A stretch of 64,000 nt of DNA from Brooklawnia sp963780175 (GTDB taxonomy: Bacteria; Actinomycetota; Actinomycetes; Propionibacteriales; Propionibacteriaceae). Positions 34,231 through 42,049 of this stretch are shown piece by piece (within the stretch, counting starts at the first letter, position 1; every line of letters starts with the position of its first letter). A program made the position numbers and the translations under genes. The stretch is taken from positions 124,001-188,000 of the forward strand of contig CAWAAT010000001.1 in the NCBI GenBank assembly GCA_963780175.1, read 5' to 3'. The notes beneath the pieces are model-generated. The model saw only the letters and a list, made by a program, of their open reading frames with translations. It searched no databases and was not told where the DNA came from.

Positions 34231-35304
34231 ATGGCGAACCCAGCGATCCACGTGGACGTTGACGGCATCCAGGTCAGGGTTTCCAGCCCCGACAAGGTCT
34301 ACTTCCCCCAAACCGGCATCACCAAGCGCGACCTGGTCGATTACGTGATCTGCGTGGGGCAGGGAATGCTCGCCGGGCTGCGCGGGCGTCCCACCACGCT
34401 GGAACGCTGGCCCGGGGGAGTGCAGGAGGGTACGCGGTTGACGACCCGCAGCGACAGCAAGGGTGACGCCTTCTTCCAGAAGCGGGCGCCGGACAAGCGT
34501 CCCGAATGGGTGGACGTCGCCGAGATCACCTTCCCTTCCGGGCGAACCGCCTCGGCTATCACCCCCACCAACCTGGCCACGCTGGTGTGGGCAGTCAACC
34601 TGGGGACGCTGCGCTTCCATCCGTGGCCGGTCACCGCACCCGAGGTGGATCTGGTCGACCAGCTACGCATCGACCTCGACCCGCAACCCGGCACCGATTT
34701 CACCGACGTGGTTGCCGGGGCTCTCGAGTTGCGCAGGGTGATGGGGGAATTGGGGTTGGAGCCCTACCCGAAGAGCAGCGGCGGTCGGGGCCTGCACGTC
34801 TACGCGCGGATCATCCCCGCGACCTTCGTGGACGCCAGGCATGCGGCGATAGCGATCGGACGTGAGTTGGCCCGCCGGATGCCGGAGACGGTGACGGTGG
34901 AGTGGTGGAAGGAGTTGCGTGGCGAGCGGGTGTTCATCGACTTCAACCAGATGGCCCGCGACCGGCTGATGGCCAGCCCCTATTCCATCAGGCCGGTCCC
35001 GCAGGCTCGGGTCTCTGCTCCGCTGACCTGGGACGAGGTGCCGACCGTTCACCCGGACGACTTCACCGTCCTCACCATGACCCAGCGGTACCGCGAACGC
35101 GGGGACGTGTGGGCGCCGCTGTACTCGTCCGCCGCCTCGAGTCTGCAGGCGGCGGTTGAGCTCTACGACCGCGATGTTGCCGCTGGTCAGGGCGAGATGC
35201 CCTACCCTCCCGAGTACCCGAAGATGCCAGGCGAACCGCCCCGCGTGCAGCCGAGCAGGCAGACTCGTCGCGACGATGAGTATTCGTCACCTGCTGTGGA
35301 GTGA
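34231..35304 (+). CDS. LigD-type DNA polymerase/primase domain protein (stand-alone)
   Basis: A 357-residue archaeo-eukaryotic primase superfamily protein equivalent to the polymerase domain of LigD, which fills gaps with ribonucleotides in end joining. Catalytic acids are in RIDLDPQPG (Asp148, Asp150) and FIDFNQMARDR (Asp237); SSGGRGLHVY is the conserved phosphate-binding turn. It has no ligase or nuclease domain and no Ku gene is within the window. CTACCC lies just upstream of the ATG, which has no Shine-Dalgarno: leaderless is likely. Confidence 0.92.
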   Translation: MANPAIHVDVDGIQVRVSSPDKVYFPQTGITKRDLVDYVICVGQGMLAGLRGRPTTLERWPGGVQEGTRLTTRSDSKGDAFFQKRAPDKRPEWVDVAEITFPSGRTASAITPTNLATLVWAVNLGTLRFHPWPVTAPEVDLVDQLRIDLDPQPGTDFTDVVAGALELRRVMGELGLEPYPKSSGGRGLHVYARIIPATFVDARHAAIAIGRELARRMPETVTVEWWKELRGERVFIDFNQMARDRLMASPYSIRPVPQARVSAPLTWDEVPTVHPDDFTVLTMTQRYRERGDVWAPLYSSAASSLQAAVELYDRDVAAGQGEMPYPPEYPKMPGEPPRVQPSRQTRRDDEYSSPAVE

Positions 35305-35329
35305 GGCCCGGGCTTGCCATACTGACCAG

Positions 35330-36202
35330 ATGAGCAAGAAAGACGGGTCCATCCGCCACCTTCTGCGTGTGCCGGTTGGGCAGGTGGATGTGTTGCGGGA
35401 CTTCGATCCTGGCGCCAACCCGGGGTTCCCGAAGGGCATGGGCAAGGACGACGTCGACGAGCTGGCGGACGAACTCGATCCTGAGATCGACTATCGGCAG
35501 GAGCAGATGTATGCCGAAGGGTTGCGGAACCCCGAGGGTGCCCCCAGCATCCTTCTGGTGCTCCAGGGGCTGGACACCGCCGGCAAGGGCGGGGTCATCC
35601 GGCACGTCATCGGCATGATCGATCCGCAGGGGGTGAAGATCCACTCCTTCAAGAAACCCACTCCCGAGGAGTTGACGCACGACTTTCTGTGGCGGGTTCG
35701 CAATGCCCTGCCCGGCCCGGGCGACATCGGCATCTTTGACCGTTCTCACTACGAGGACGTGCTGGTGCAGCGAGTCGAGAAGCTGGCGACACCCGAGGAG
35801 ATCGAGCGGCGCTATCGGGCGATCAACGATTTCGAGGCCGAGGTCGTAGCCAGCGGGATCCACATCATCAAGTGCTATCTGCACATCTCCAGGGGCGAGC
35901 AGCGCCAGAGGCTCTTGGCGCGACTGGGCGACCCGGAGAAGTACTACAAGTACAACCCCGGCGATGTCGACACCGCGTGGAAGTTCGACGAGTACATGGA
36001 GGCGTTCAATATCGCGCTGACCAGGTGCAACACGGACGTGGCGCCGTGGTACGTGGTGCCCTCGGACGACAAGTGGTACCGCAACTGGGCGGTGGCACAA
36101 CTCTTGCTGGAGACCTTGGAAGACCTTCAGTTGGGCTGGCCGGGTGCTCAGTTCGATGTCGAGGCCGAACGCGCGCGCGTGCAGGCGCTGCCCGCGCAGT
36201 GA
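35330..36202 (+). CDS. ppk2: Polyphosphate kinase 2 family protein
   Basis: A 290-residue PPK2, which transfers phosphate between polyphosphate and a nucleotide. Walker A is LQGLDTAGKGGVIRHV near residue 83, then SFKKPTPEELTHDFLWRVRNALPGPGDIGIFDRSHYEDVLV (Walker B FDRSHYED and lid) and IKCYLHISRGEQRQRLLARL. Single PPK2 domain. It starts 25 bases after the LigD-like gene, again without a clear Shine-Dalgarno. Whether it makes NTP/NDP or polyphosphate cannot be read off; the single-domain type usually phosphorylates nucleotides. Confidence 0.94.
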   Translation: MSKKDGSIRHLLRVPVGQVDVLRDFDPGANPGFPKGMGKDDVDELADELDPEIDYRQEQMYAEGLRNPEGAPSILLVLQGLDTAGKGGVIRHVIGMIDPQGVKIHSFKKPTPEELTHDFLWRVRNALPGPGDIGIFDRSHYEDVLVQRVEKLATPEEIERRYRAINDFEAEVVASGIHIIKCYLHISRGEQRQRLLARLGDPEKYYKYNPGDVDTAWKFDEYMEAFNIALTRCNTDVAPWYVVPSDDKWYRNWAVAQLLLETLEDLQLGWPGAQFDVEAERARVQALPAQ

Positions 36203-36210
36203 GGTCAGCC

Positions 36211-36987
36211 TCAGAGGGCTTGGCTGGGCATGGCTTGGGTGGAGTCGTCCTCCAGCAGGTCCATGGCAGCGAAGGCGTAGCGTGCCATCGCGAGTTCACA
36301 GAGTCGAGGGTCGGCGCCGATGGGTGCGCTTACCGCGATCGCCCCCGCCGACATGGCGAGTTCGGACTGCTGTCGGTAGCCCTCGGTGGGTGCGATGTAC
36401 AACGAACCCACCGCGATGTTGCGTCGTCCCACCTGCCTCTGGCTGGCGATTGCTGCAGCCACATCTGGCCCGGACCCGTCCCCGTGCGCCACGAGCACCG
36501 GCAGACGATGGTGGGCCGCCCATTGGCGGGCCCTCCGTGCCAGCAGTCCTGCACCGCGGGTGTCACCCCAGGTGGGCGTCAACAGCACCAATCCGTCGAG
36601 TTCGGTTGCATGGGTGGACGCCAGTGCGTTGCGCAGCCGGACGTCGAGGATGTTCAGCAGTTCGACGGCGGGCCCCACCGGGCTGGCCATGGTGACCCTG
36701 ATCTCGGGTCGATGGTGCCGCACCGCGTGCAGGACGCTCTGCATGGTCGCGCTGGAGTCGCAGACGCTGCACACGTCCAGGGGGACCAGCACCACCTCGG
36801 TGACCCCGCGGTGGGCCAGCGTCCCGACGACCTGCGGCCCGGTCGGTGGGCAGGAGTCGGCGAAGGCGAGGTGGATGGACAGCGCAGGACGCTGCGACTG
36901 CAGTTCATGACGAATGGTGTGGTACACCTGCTCGACGCGCGGGTCCATCGTGCCCTGCGCCAGGAGGATCAACGCTGGAGCGCTCAT
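36211..36987 (-). CDS. CbiX/SirB-like chelatase family protein with altered catalytic site
   Basis: A 258-residue protein with the two-lobed CbiX fold (sirohydrochlorin cobalto- or ferrochelatase). The N-terminal lobe has LLAQGTMDPRVEQVY where active enzymes have AHGS/T, so the first metal-binding His is Gln. The second site, normally VPLFL followed by a YHV histidine, reads VPLDVCSVCDSS, with two cysteines and no histidine. The C-terminal lobe has LLTPTWGDTRGAGLL. In actinobacteria this family usually sits with sulfite/nitrite reductase; here it is alone. Fold fairly sure; chelatase activity doubtful. Confidence 0.75.
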   Translation of the reverse strand: MSAPALILLAQGTMDPRVEQVYHTIRHELQSQRPALSIHLAFADSCPPTGPQVVGTLAHRGVTEVVLVPLDVCSVCDSSATMQSVLHAVRHHRPEIRVTMASPVGPAVELLNILDVRLRNALASTHATELDGLVLLTPTWGDTRGAGLLARRARQWAAHHRLPVLVAHGDGSGPDVAAAIASQRQVGRRNIAVGSLYIAPTEGYRQQSELAMSAGAIAVSAPIGADPRLCELAMARYAFAAMDLLEDDSTQAMPSQAL

Positions 36988-37287
36988 CAGCCGCCTGCCT
37001 TTCCAGTCGTCAGTTCACGGTGTGGGCGCACTTGCCGTGTCACCCCCGCCACTTTCGGTTGTTCGTGCTGAAAAGGCAAATCGAGTCCCACCATGTGAGA
37101 TGTGTCTGCCGCAAATGTACCCGCCAAACGGGCCGAGCCATCGATTGGCCCGGGCCTGGCGACAGGAGATTCTTCGGGCTCCCCTACGTTCCCGTACCTG
37201 TTGCCGCCGGGGGATCGGTCCGTGGTCAGATGCCGGCTGGACCGGTCACACGTTGGGTGGCCGACGTGCTATGGGGCCGCACACCGG
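36988..37287. other. 300-base intergenic region
   Basis: No convincing gene. It separates the starts of the CbiX-like gene from the end of the PqqD gene (both minus). It must hold the promoter of the former. Read on the minus strand it includes an imperfect dyad, TCTCAC-ATG-GTGGGA (37088-37102), about 100 bases before the chelatase start. I looked for a cobalamin riboswitch and found no B12-box. Confidence 0.5.
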
Positions 37288-37590
37288 TCAGTCGACTGGG
37301 CCGGCAGTGGCACTGCGCAGGACGCCGGATGACAGCAGATCGTCCAGGATGGTGCGGGTGGCGGCCTCCAGTTCGGCGTCCGGAGGCTCGCCGAATTCCC
37401 TGGCCAGCTCAGCCGCCACCTGGGACGCAGTTCGGGGCTCATCACAGTAGTCGAAGATCACCTGGCCCAAGGTCGCGACCTTGATGACCTCGCGCTCGTA
37501 CAGGAGCAGGAGACCGTCGTCCACTGGCAGCGAGTCGACAGGCTCGACGCGCACCACCCTTTCAGTCGTCCGGGCCGGTGAGACGCTCAT
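37288..37590 (-). CDS. PqqD-family peptide-binding protein
   Basis: A 100-residue PqqD-like protein (RiPP recognition element fold), which in RiPP pathways binds the leader of a precursor peptide. The pattern LPVDDGLLLLYEREVIKVATLGQVIFDYCDEPRTASQVAAELAREF is the typical beta-strand plus three-helix layout. It overlaps the HprK-like gene as ATGA. No radical-SAM, cyclase or protease gene is adjacent, so it is an orphan. Confidence 0.82.
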   Translation of the reverse strand: MSVSPARTTERVVRVEPVDSLPVDDGLLLLYEREVIKVATLGQVIFDYCDEPRTASQVAAELAREFGEPPDAELEAATRTILDDLLSSGVLRSATAGPVD

Positions 37591-38405
37591 GTCGCTGGCC
37601 CCAGCATCGCCTCGAGGGCGGGGGCGAGTTCGTCGGCGTCGGTGTACGTGCAGCGCAACACGGGCCCGTTGGCCTCGAGCAGGTCGGCGAGCAGGTGCAG
37701 CGGTCGAGGCAGGGCGCTCAGCGCCGAGGTCTCTGGGGCCAATGCCACAATCGCGTCGGCCAGGTCGAGTTCGGTCAGCGACGGTGTGGTTGCGGCTCGG
37801 TCCACCCGGTCGAGCAGGACGATTCGGGCGACTCGTGGGCTGGCAGGGGGGTGTAGCAGGTGCAGGTCATCGGGTGAGGTCTCGCGTTTGGGCCACTCGA
37901 CGCCCTCGTCCCTGATCGAGAGGGGCTTGGGGTAGGGGCTGATCACCCCGTCGACGCCCACCCCCACTGTCTCGTCGGTGAGGTATCCCATCGTTCGACC
38001 AAGCACCCGCGACAACGTTGTCTTTCCGGTCCGGCCCGGGGCCACGTAGACGACGGAGTCGCCGGTCACCGGGTGAGCGCACGCGCCGGCATGGAACATC
38101 AGCAGGCGACCAGTCTGCGCGGTGATGAATGCCCTGGTGACCAATTGGGTGGTCTGCTGGAGCAGGACGTCAAGCCGCGTCCCATCCAGATCGACCCGTT
38201 CGAGGGACGCCTCCTCACCTTCGTCCCGTAGCCGGATGGTGAGGCCTTCGGCGCGTGACTCCGGGCCGAAGGGGGCCAGACAGCGCGTCCAGGCGGTCTC
38301 CAGAGCCTGACGCAGCTCGGCCGCGCGGGCGCCGACCAGAGTCAACGTGAGCCGCGACGCCAACCCGTGCAACTCAAGGGTCGTCGGGTCGGGCGCGGGG
38401 TCCAT
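37587..38405 (-). CDS. HPr kinase-like ATP-binding protein (RiPP-associated type)
   Basis: A 272-residue P-loop protein resembling the C-terminal domain of HPr kinase/phosphorylase and the kinases seen next to PqqD genes in RiPP loci. MFHAGACAHP (residues 103-112) precedes the P-loop VAPGRTGKTTLSRVLG (about 121-136), then LTDETVGV and SIRDEG. The bottom half is helical. In lasso-peptide loci such kinases phosphorylate the precursor. Upstream is the divergent helicase; no precursor peptide was found. Confidence 0.78.
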   Translation of the reverse strand: MDPAPDPTTLELHGLASRLTLTLVGARAAELRQALETAWTRCLAPFGPESRAEGLTIRLRDEGEEASLERVDLDGTRLDVLLQQTTQLVTRAFITAQTGRLLMFHAGACAHPVTGDSVVYVAPGRTGKTTLSRVLGRTMGYLTDETVGVGVDGVISPYPKPLSIRDEGVEWPKRETSPDDLHLLHPPASPRVARIVLLDRVDRAATTPSLTELDLADAIVALAPETSALSALPRPLHLLADLLEANGPVLRCTYTDADELAPALEAMLGPAT

Positions 38406-38485
38406 GGCGGTCAGATTACCCGAGCGGGGGCTGGCCGGACGGGTAGCCAGCGGCAGGCCGTTGGCAACAATGGGTTGCCGTGGTC

Positions 38486-38639
38486 TTGGCCCTGGCTTCC
38501 CGGCCCTGTAGGGTGAAGGAGTTGGCCCGCCAGTCTTGCCCCGGGCCGCTTGGCGCCCGGGAATTCCTTCCCGATGACGCGTCGTGTCTGTCCCAGTGGG
38601 TCATGCATACCCCGGCGAGACACCTGTGAAGGAAGTTCC
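38486..38639 (+). promoter_or_regulatory. Helicase promoter and structured 5' UTR
   Basis: TTGGCC (38486-38491), 17-base spacer, TAGGGT (38509-38514) form a good promoter. The transcript would begin near 38521, leaving about 119 untranslated bases. These hold a CCCGGGC/GCCCGGG hairpin (38540-38546 with 38555-38561), then TTCCTTC (38564-38570), which is exactly complementary to the ribosome site GAAGGAA (38628-38634). Pairing would hide the start site, a plausible temperature or helicase-level switch. Confidence 0.5.
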
Positions 38640-39981
38640 TTGAATTCAGCTTTCGTGCGCCTCGGCGTGCCCACCGCTCTCGCCGACGTCCTCGTTCGGC
38701 GCGACATCACCACTCCCACCCCGATCCAGACGGCCACCCTGCCGGACTCCCTTGCCGGGCGCGACGTGCTCGGCCGCGGTCGCACAGGGTCGGGCAAGAC
38801 TTACGCCTTCCTCTTGCCCACCGTGGCACGGCTGGCTGCCGCACCGGTTCGCAGTCGCCCCACCTTCCCGCGGGCACTCGTGCTGGCCCCGACCCGCGAG
38901 CTTGCCACCCAGATCGAGGAGGCGCTCAAGCCGCTCGCCTCGGTCGTCGGCCTGACGAGTCACACGATCTTCGGCGGTGTCCGTCAGGGCCCGCAGGTCA
39001 AGGCGCTGGCCGACGGTGTCGACATCCTGGTCGCCTGCCCCGGCCGACTGCTCGATCTGATGGGGCAGGGCGCAGTGTCGCTGTCCAAGATCGAGATCAC
39101 CGTGATCGACGAGGCAGACCACATGGCCGACATGGGCTTCCTGCCGATGGTTCGCAAGATCCTGGATCGCACGCCCGAGGCCGGTCAGCGAATGATGTTC
39201 TCGGCAACTCTCGACAACGGAATCGACGTGCTGGTGAAGCGCTACCTGCACCAGCCGGCGACACACCAGGCCGACTCCCTGCAGGCGCCCGTCACGACGA
39301 TGGAGCACATCGTCCTGCGGCTCGACAACGCCGCAAGGGCGTCCGTTCTGGCGGATCTGGCGTCCGCGCCCGGGCGGACGATCCTGTTCACCCGCACCAA
39401 GCATGGCGCCAAGAGGCTCGCCAAGCAGTTGGTTGACCAGGGCATTCCGGCCGTTGACCTGCACGGCAACCTGTCGCAGAACGCACGAACCCGCAACCTT
39501 GCCGCGTTCGAGTCAGGAGCGGTGGGCACCCTGGTGGCCACCGACATCGCGGCACGAGGAATCCACGTCGATGAGGTCGCCCTGGTTGTCCACGCCGACC
39601 CGCCCGACCGAGCACAAGGCTTACCTGCATCGTTCGGGACGCACCGCTCGCGCGGGACTGTCGGGCACCGTCGTCACCTTGGTGACCCCCGATCAGCGCG
39701 TCGAGGTGCGTCAGATGATGAGCAAGGCCGGCATCAAGCCGACCATCGCCGAGGCAGACAGTCGCGTTCTAGCTGAGCTCGCGCCCGGTGATCGTGTCGT
39801 GCTGACTCCGGACGCCGCCCGAGCCATCAGCCAACCCAAGGTGCCCGATGCGCCGCAGCCCCAAGGCACGCGGCAGGGCGGTTCCGGGGCAGGACGTCCA
39901 CGGCAGACTGCCGATCGGGGACGCAGTCAGCGAAGCGGGACGAAACTGAACAGTCCGTCCAGGCGCGTTCGGGTCAGGTGA
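38640..39981 (+). CDS. DEAD-box RNA helicase (frameshifted near 39605)
   Basis: ATP-dependent RNA helicase. Starts with TTG at 38640 behind GAAGGAA. Frame 1 gives Q-motif TPIQ, motif I GRTGSGKT, PTRELATQ, DEADHM, SATLD, and VATDIAARGI. Just after HADPP the frame breaks: frame 1 runs on to a stop at 39776 with unrelated sequence, while the +1 frame continues TEHKAYLHRSGRTARAG (motif VI) and a basic tail to the stop at 39981. One extra base around 39605-39606 explains it. Without motif VI the protein should not function, so this is either a base-call error or a recent inactivation. Confidence 0.85.
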
Positions 39982-40491
39982 CCCGACGTCGCTGCGCTCC
40001 ACGGCCATCATGTGGTGAGCAGCGGGCAGGATCATGCGGCCGCCGGGTGCGAGTTGGTCCTCCAGTTCGGGTGGGACGCGTCCGCCGTCGGCCGAGACGA
40101 GGATTCTGTCGAACGGTGCCGCCGGTGGCCAGCCGAGCACGCCCGGTTCGGCGGTTTCACACCGCACCCACCCGAAGCGGCCAGCCAGGTTGGCTCTGGC
40201 GGTCGCCACCAGTTCGTCGACGATATCCACGGCGATGACCTCGCCGGTGGGCCCTGCCAAGTAGCCCAGAAGTGCGCTGGTCCAGCCTGAGCCACAGCCG
40301 ACGTCGAGCACTCGGTCACCGGGTTGGACATCGAGGTGCGCCAGCATGAACCGGACCGTCCACGGCTGGGAGTTGGTGGCCTGGTGACCGATCGGTAGGG
40401 GCTCGTCGAGGTGCGCGAACGCCTGCTGGTCAGGCGGCAAGAAGTCGACCCGTGGGACGGCTGCGAAGGCTTCACTCAGTGTGGGCGACAC
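39927..40491 (-). CDS. pcm: Protein-L-isoaspartate O-methyltransferase (frameshift near 39951)
   Basis: SAM-dependent repair methyltransferase for isoaspartyl residues. From GTG 40491: PLPIGHQATNSQPWTVRFML and the SAM motif VLDVGCGSGWTSALLGYLAG, VSADGGRVPPELEDQL, LAPGGRMILPAAHH. The family's C-terminal strand FSFVPLR with an immediate stop is present, but one base out of frame, starting at about 39950. The uncorrected frame runs to 39769 with no similarity. The tail overlaps the helicase tail by 55 bases on the opposite strand. Second of four single-base frame breaks in this part of the window. Confidence 0.82.
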
Positions 40492-40522
40492 ATCACCAGT
40501 GTGGACGATCTGTTGCGGTAGG

Positions 40523-40828
40523 TCAGCCGATCGGCAGCCAGCGCCCGGCCCTTCGTCGCCTGACCCAGCAGCGCCGGGTGCCGGCCACGAGGCCGACCGA
40601 CGCAATGACGGAGCGGCTCGCTGTCATGGCCGTCGCGTCCTCCTCGGTCCTGCTGGACGGCGGTACCGCGAATCGCACCAGAACCCGAGGGATGCCGTCG
40701 ATCACGTCGATGTCAGTGGCGTCCACGTGCCAGCCAGCGAGGCTGGCCACGGCCGCGTCCAGCACTGCCTGCGGCCGTCTGCCAGGCCGCAGTGCCCCGA
40801 TTTCGAGGTCGACGCGATACGAGGGCAT
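40523..40828 (-). CDS. Small hypothetical protein
   Basis: A 101-residue protein. The first 60 residues give an alpha/beta pattern, MPSYRVDLEIGALRPG, then VLDAAVASLAGWHVDATDIDVIDGIPRVLVRFAVP; the rest is basic (RRCWVRRRRAG). It lies between pcm and hisF, 31 bases from the pcm start. I do not recognise a family. The frame upstream to 40993 overlaps the hisF gene and is not used. It may be a genuine small gene because codon use is regular. Confidence 0.55.
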   Translation of the reverse strand: MPSYRVDLEIGALRPGRRPQAVLDAAVASLAGWHVDATDIDVIDGIPRVLVRFAVPPSSRTEEDATAMTASRSVIASVGLVAGTRRCWVRRRRAGRWLPIG

Positions 40829-40937
40829 GGCCTCGAGCTTATGTGAGGACCCGGTGTTTGTCGGCTCTGGTGAACGCGGCTCGGGACGCGGGCGCTGCCT
40901 CGCTACTGTGTGGGAGTCAACCGAGAAAGGGACCCCA

Positions 40938-41702
40938 ATGGAACCGGTGAAGGTCATCCCGTGCCTGGACATGAAGGACGGTCGCGTCGTCAAGGGAGTG
41001 AACTTCGTGGCACTGCGCGATGCCGGCGACCCCGTCGAAAACGCGCGGTTCTACTCCCAGGAGGGGGCGGACGAGCTCACGATGCTGGACATCGCGGCGA
41101 CGGTTGAGGGACGCGCGACCCGCATCGAGTGGGCACGCAACGTGGCGGCCGTGATCGACATTCCGTTGACGGTGGGCGGGGGCATCTCCAGCGTGGACGA
41201 CATGGCGGCCCTGTTCGACGTGGGCGTCAGCAGGGTGTCGGTGAACAGCGCGGCGGTGCGGCGTCCGGAGTTGGTGGCCGAGGCGTTTGCGGCGTTCGGG
41301 GCGGAGCGCCTCGTGGTGGCAGTCGACGGCCGACGGAACCCCGAGATGGCCTCCGGTTTCGAGGTTGTGGTCAGCGGCGGTCAGCAGGGGACCGGAGAGG
41401 ACTGCGCGCAATGGGCGGCGCGTTGCCAGGAACTCGGCGCGGGAGCCATCCTGCCGACCAGCATGGACGGGGACGGCACCCTGGCCGGCTACGACATCGC
41501 CTTCACCAAGGCCATCGTGGACGCGGTCTCGGTGCCGGTGATCGCGTCCGGTGGTGCGGGGACGCTGGAACACTTCTTCGATGTCGTCGACCAAGCGGGC
41601 GCCTCAGCCGTGCTGGCGGCGTCTGTCTTCCACTTCCGCACGTTCAGTGTGCGGCAGGTGAAGGAGTATCTGGCTGGCCGGGGGGTCCCGGTCTACCTGT
41701 GA
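40938..41702 (+). CDS. hisF: Imidazole glycerol phosphate synthase cyclase subunit HisF
   Basis: Closes the imidazole ring in histidine biosynthesis, using ammonia from HisH. A 254-residue TIM barrel: VIPCLDMKDGRVVKGVNF (catalytic Asp11-equivalent), LTVGGGISSVDD, RVSVNSAAV, VVAVDGRR (catalytic Asp130-equivalent), LPTSMDGDGTLAGYD and VIASGGAGTLEHF. GAGAAAGGG lies before the ATG at 40938. It stands alone here, apart from other his genes. Confidence 0.96.
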   Translation: MEPVKVIPCLDMKDGRVVKGVNFVALRDAGDPVENARFYSQEGADELTMLDIAATVEGRATRIEWARNVAAVIDIPLTVGGGISSVDDMAALFDVGVSRVSVNSAAVRRPELVAEAFAAFGAERLVVAVDGRRNPEMASGFEVVVSGGQQGTGEDCAQWAARCQELGAGAILPTSMDGDGTLAGYDIAFTKAIVDAVSVPVIASGGAGTLEHFFDVVDQAGASAVLAASVFHFRTFSVRQVKEYLAGRGVPVYL

Positions 41703-41709
41703 CGCGTTG

Positions 41710-42030
41710 TCAGGGAGCCAGGACGGCGATCGGCTGCCAGCCGGGGGAGTCGCCCTCGATGATGACCAACTGCGGAGTCTTCGCCAGCACCTGACGCATC
41801 GCCGGCCACGATCCGGTGTGATGCGGTGCGACGTTGTGGGCGTCCACGGCCGCTTGGTCGGCCCAGGCCTCCTGCAGGTGGAACTGGTTGGGGTCATCGA
41901 CACTGCGCGCCCAGTCGTACCACAGGCACCCCGGCTCCGCACGGCTGCCGCTGGTCAACTTCTCGGTGACGTCGAGCCAGTTGTCTGCCTGGTCTGGCAG
42001 GACGTCGAAGCGTACGTTGATGATGATCAT
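41710..42030 (-). CDS. Antibiotic-biosynthesis-monooxygenase (ABM) domain protein
   Basis: A 106-residue ferredoxin-like protein of the ABM/quinol monooxygenase family: IIINVRFDVLPDQADNWLDVTEKL, EPGCLWYDWARSVDDPNQFHLQEAWADQAAVDAHN and HHTGSWPAM. AGGAG precedes the ATG. Nineteen bases after the TIM-like gene, so it is the last gene of that unit. Such proteins are often heme- or quinone-related; a role in sugar metabolism is not known. Confidence 0.88.
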   Translation of the reverse strand: MIIINVRFDVLPDQADNWLDVTEKLTSGSRAEPGCLWYDWARSVDDPNQFHLQEAWADQAAVDAHNVAPHHTGSWPAMRQVLAKTPQLVIIEGDSPGWQPIAVLAP

Positions 42031-42049
42031 CGGTTTTCTCCTTGTGTTG

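Noticed and set aside
36988..37287. Cobalamin riboswitch upstream of the CbiX-like gene
   Set aside because: No B12 box or the conserved core was found on the minus strand; only a weak dyad is present.
38406..38485. RiPP precursor peptide for the PqqD/HprK pair
   Set aside because: No short frame with a ribosome site and a leader-core layout was seen here or in 36988-37287.
39769..39926. C-terminal extension of pcm
   Set aside because: Similarity ends at about 39951 and the family's real ending (FSFVPLR then stop) is found one base out of frame at 39927.
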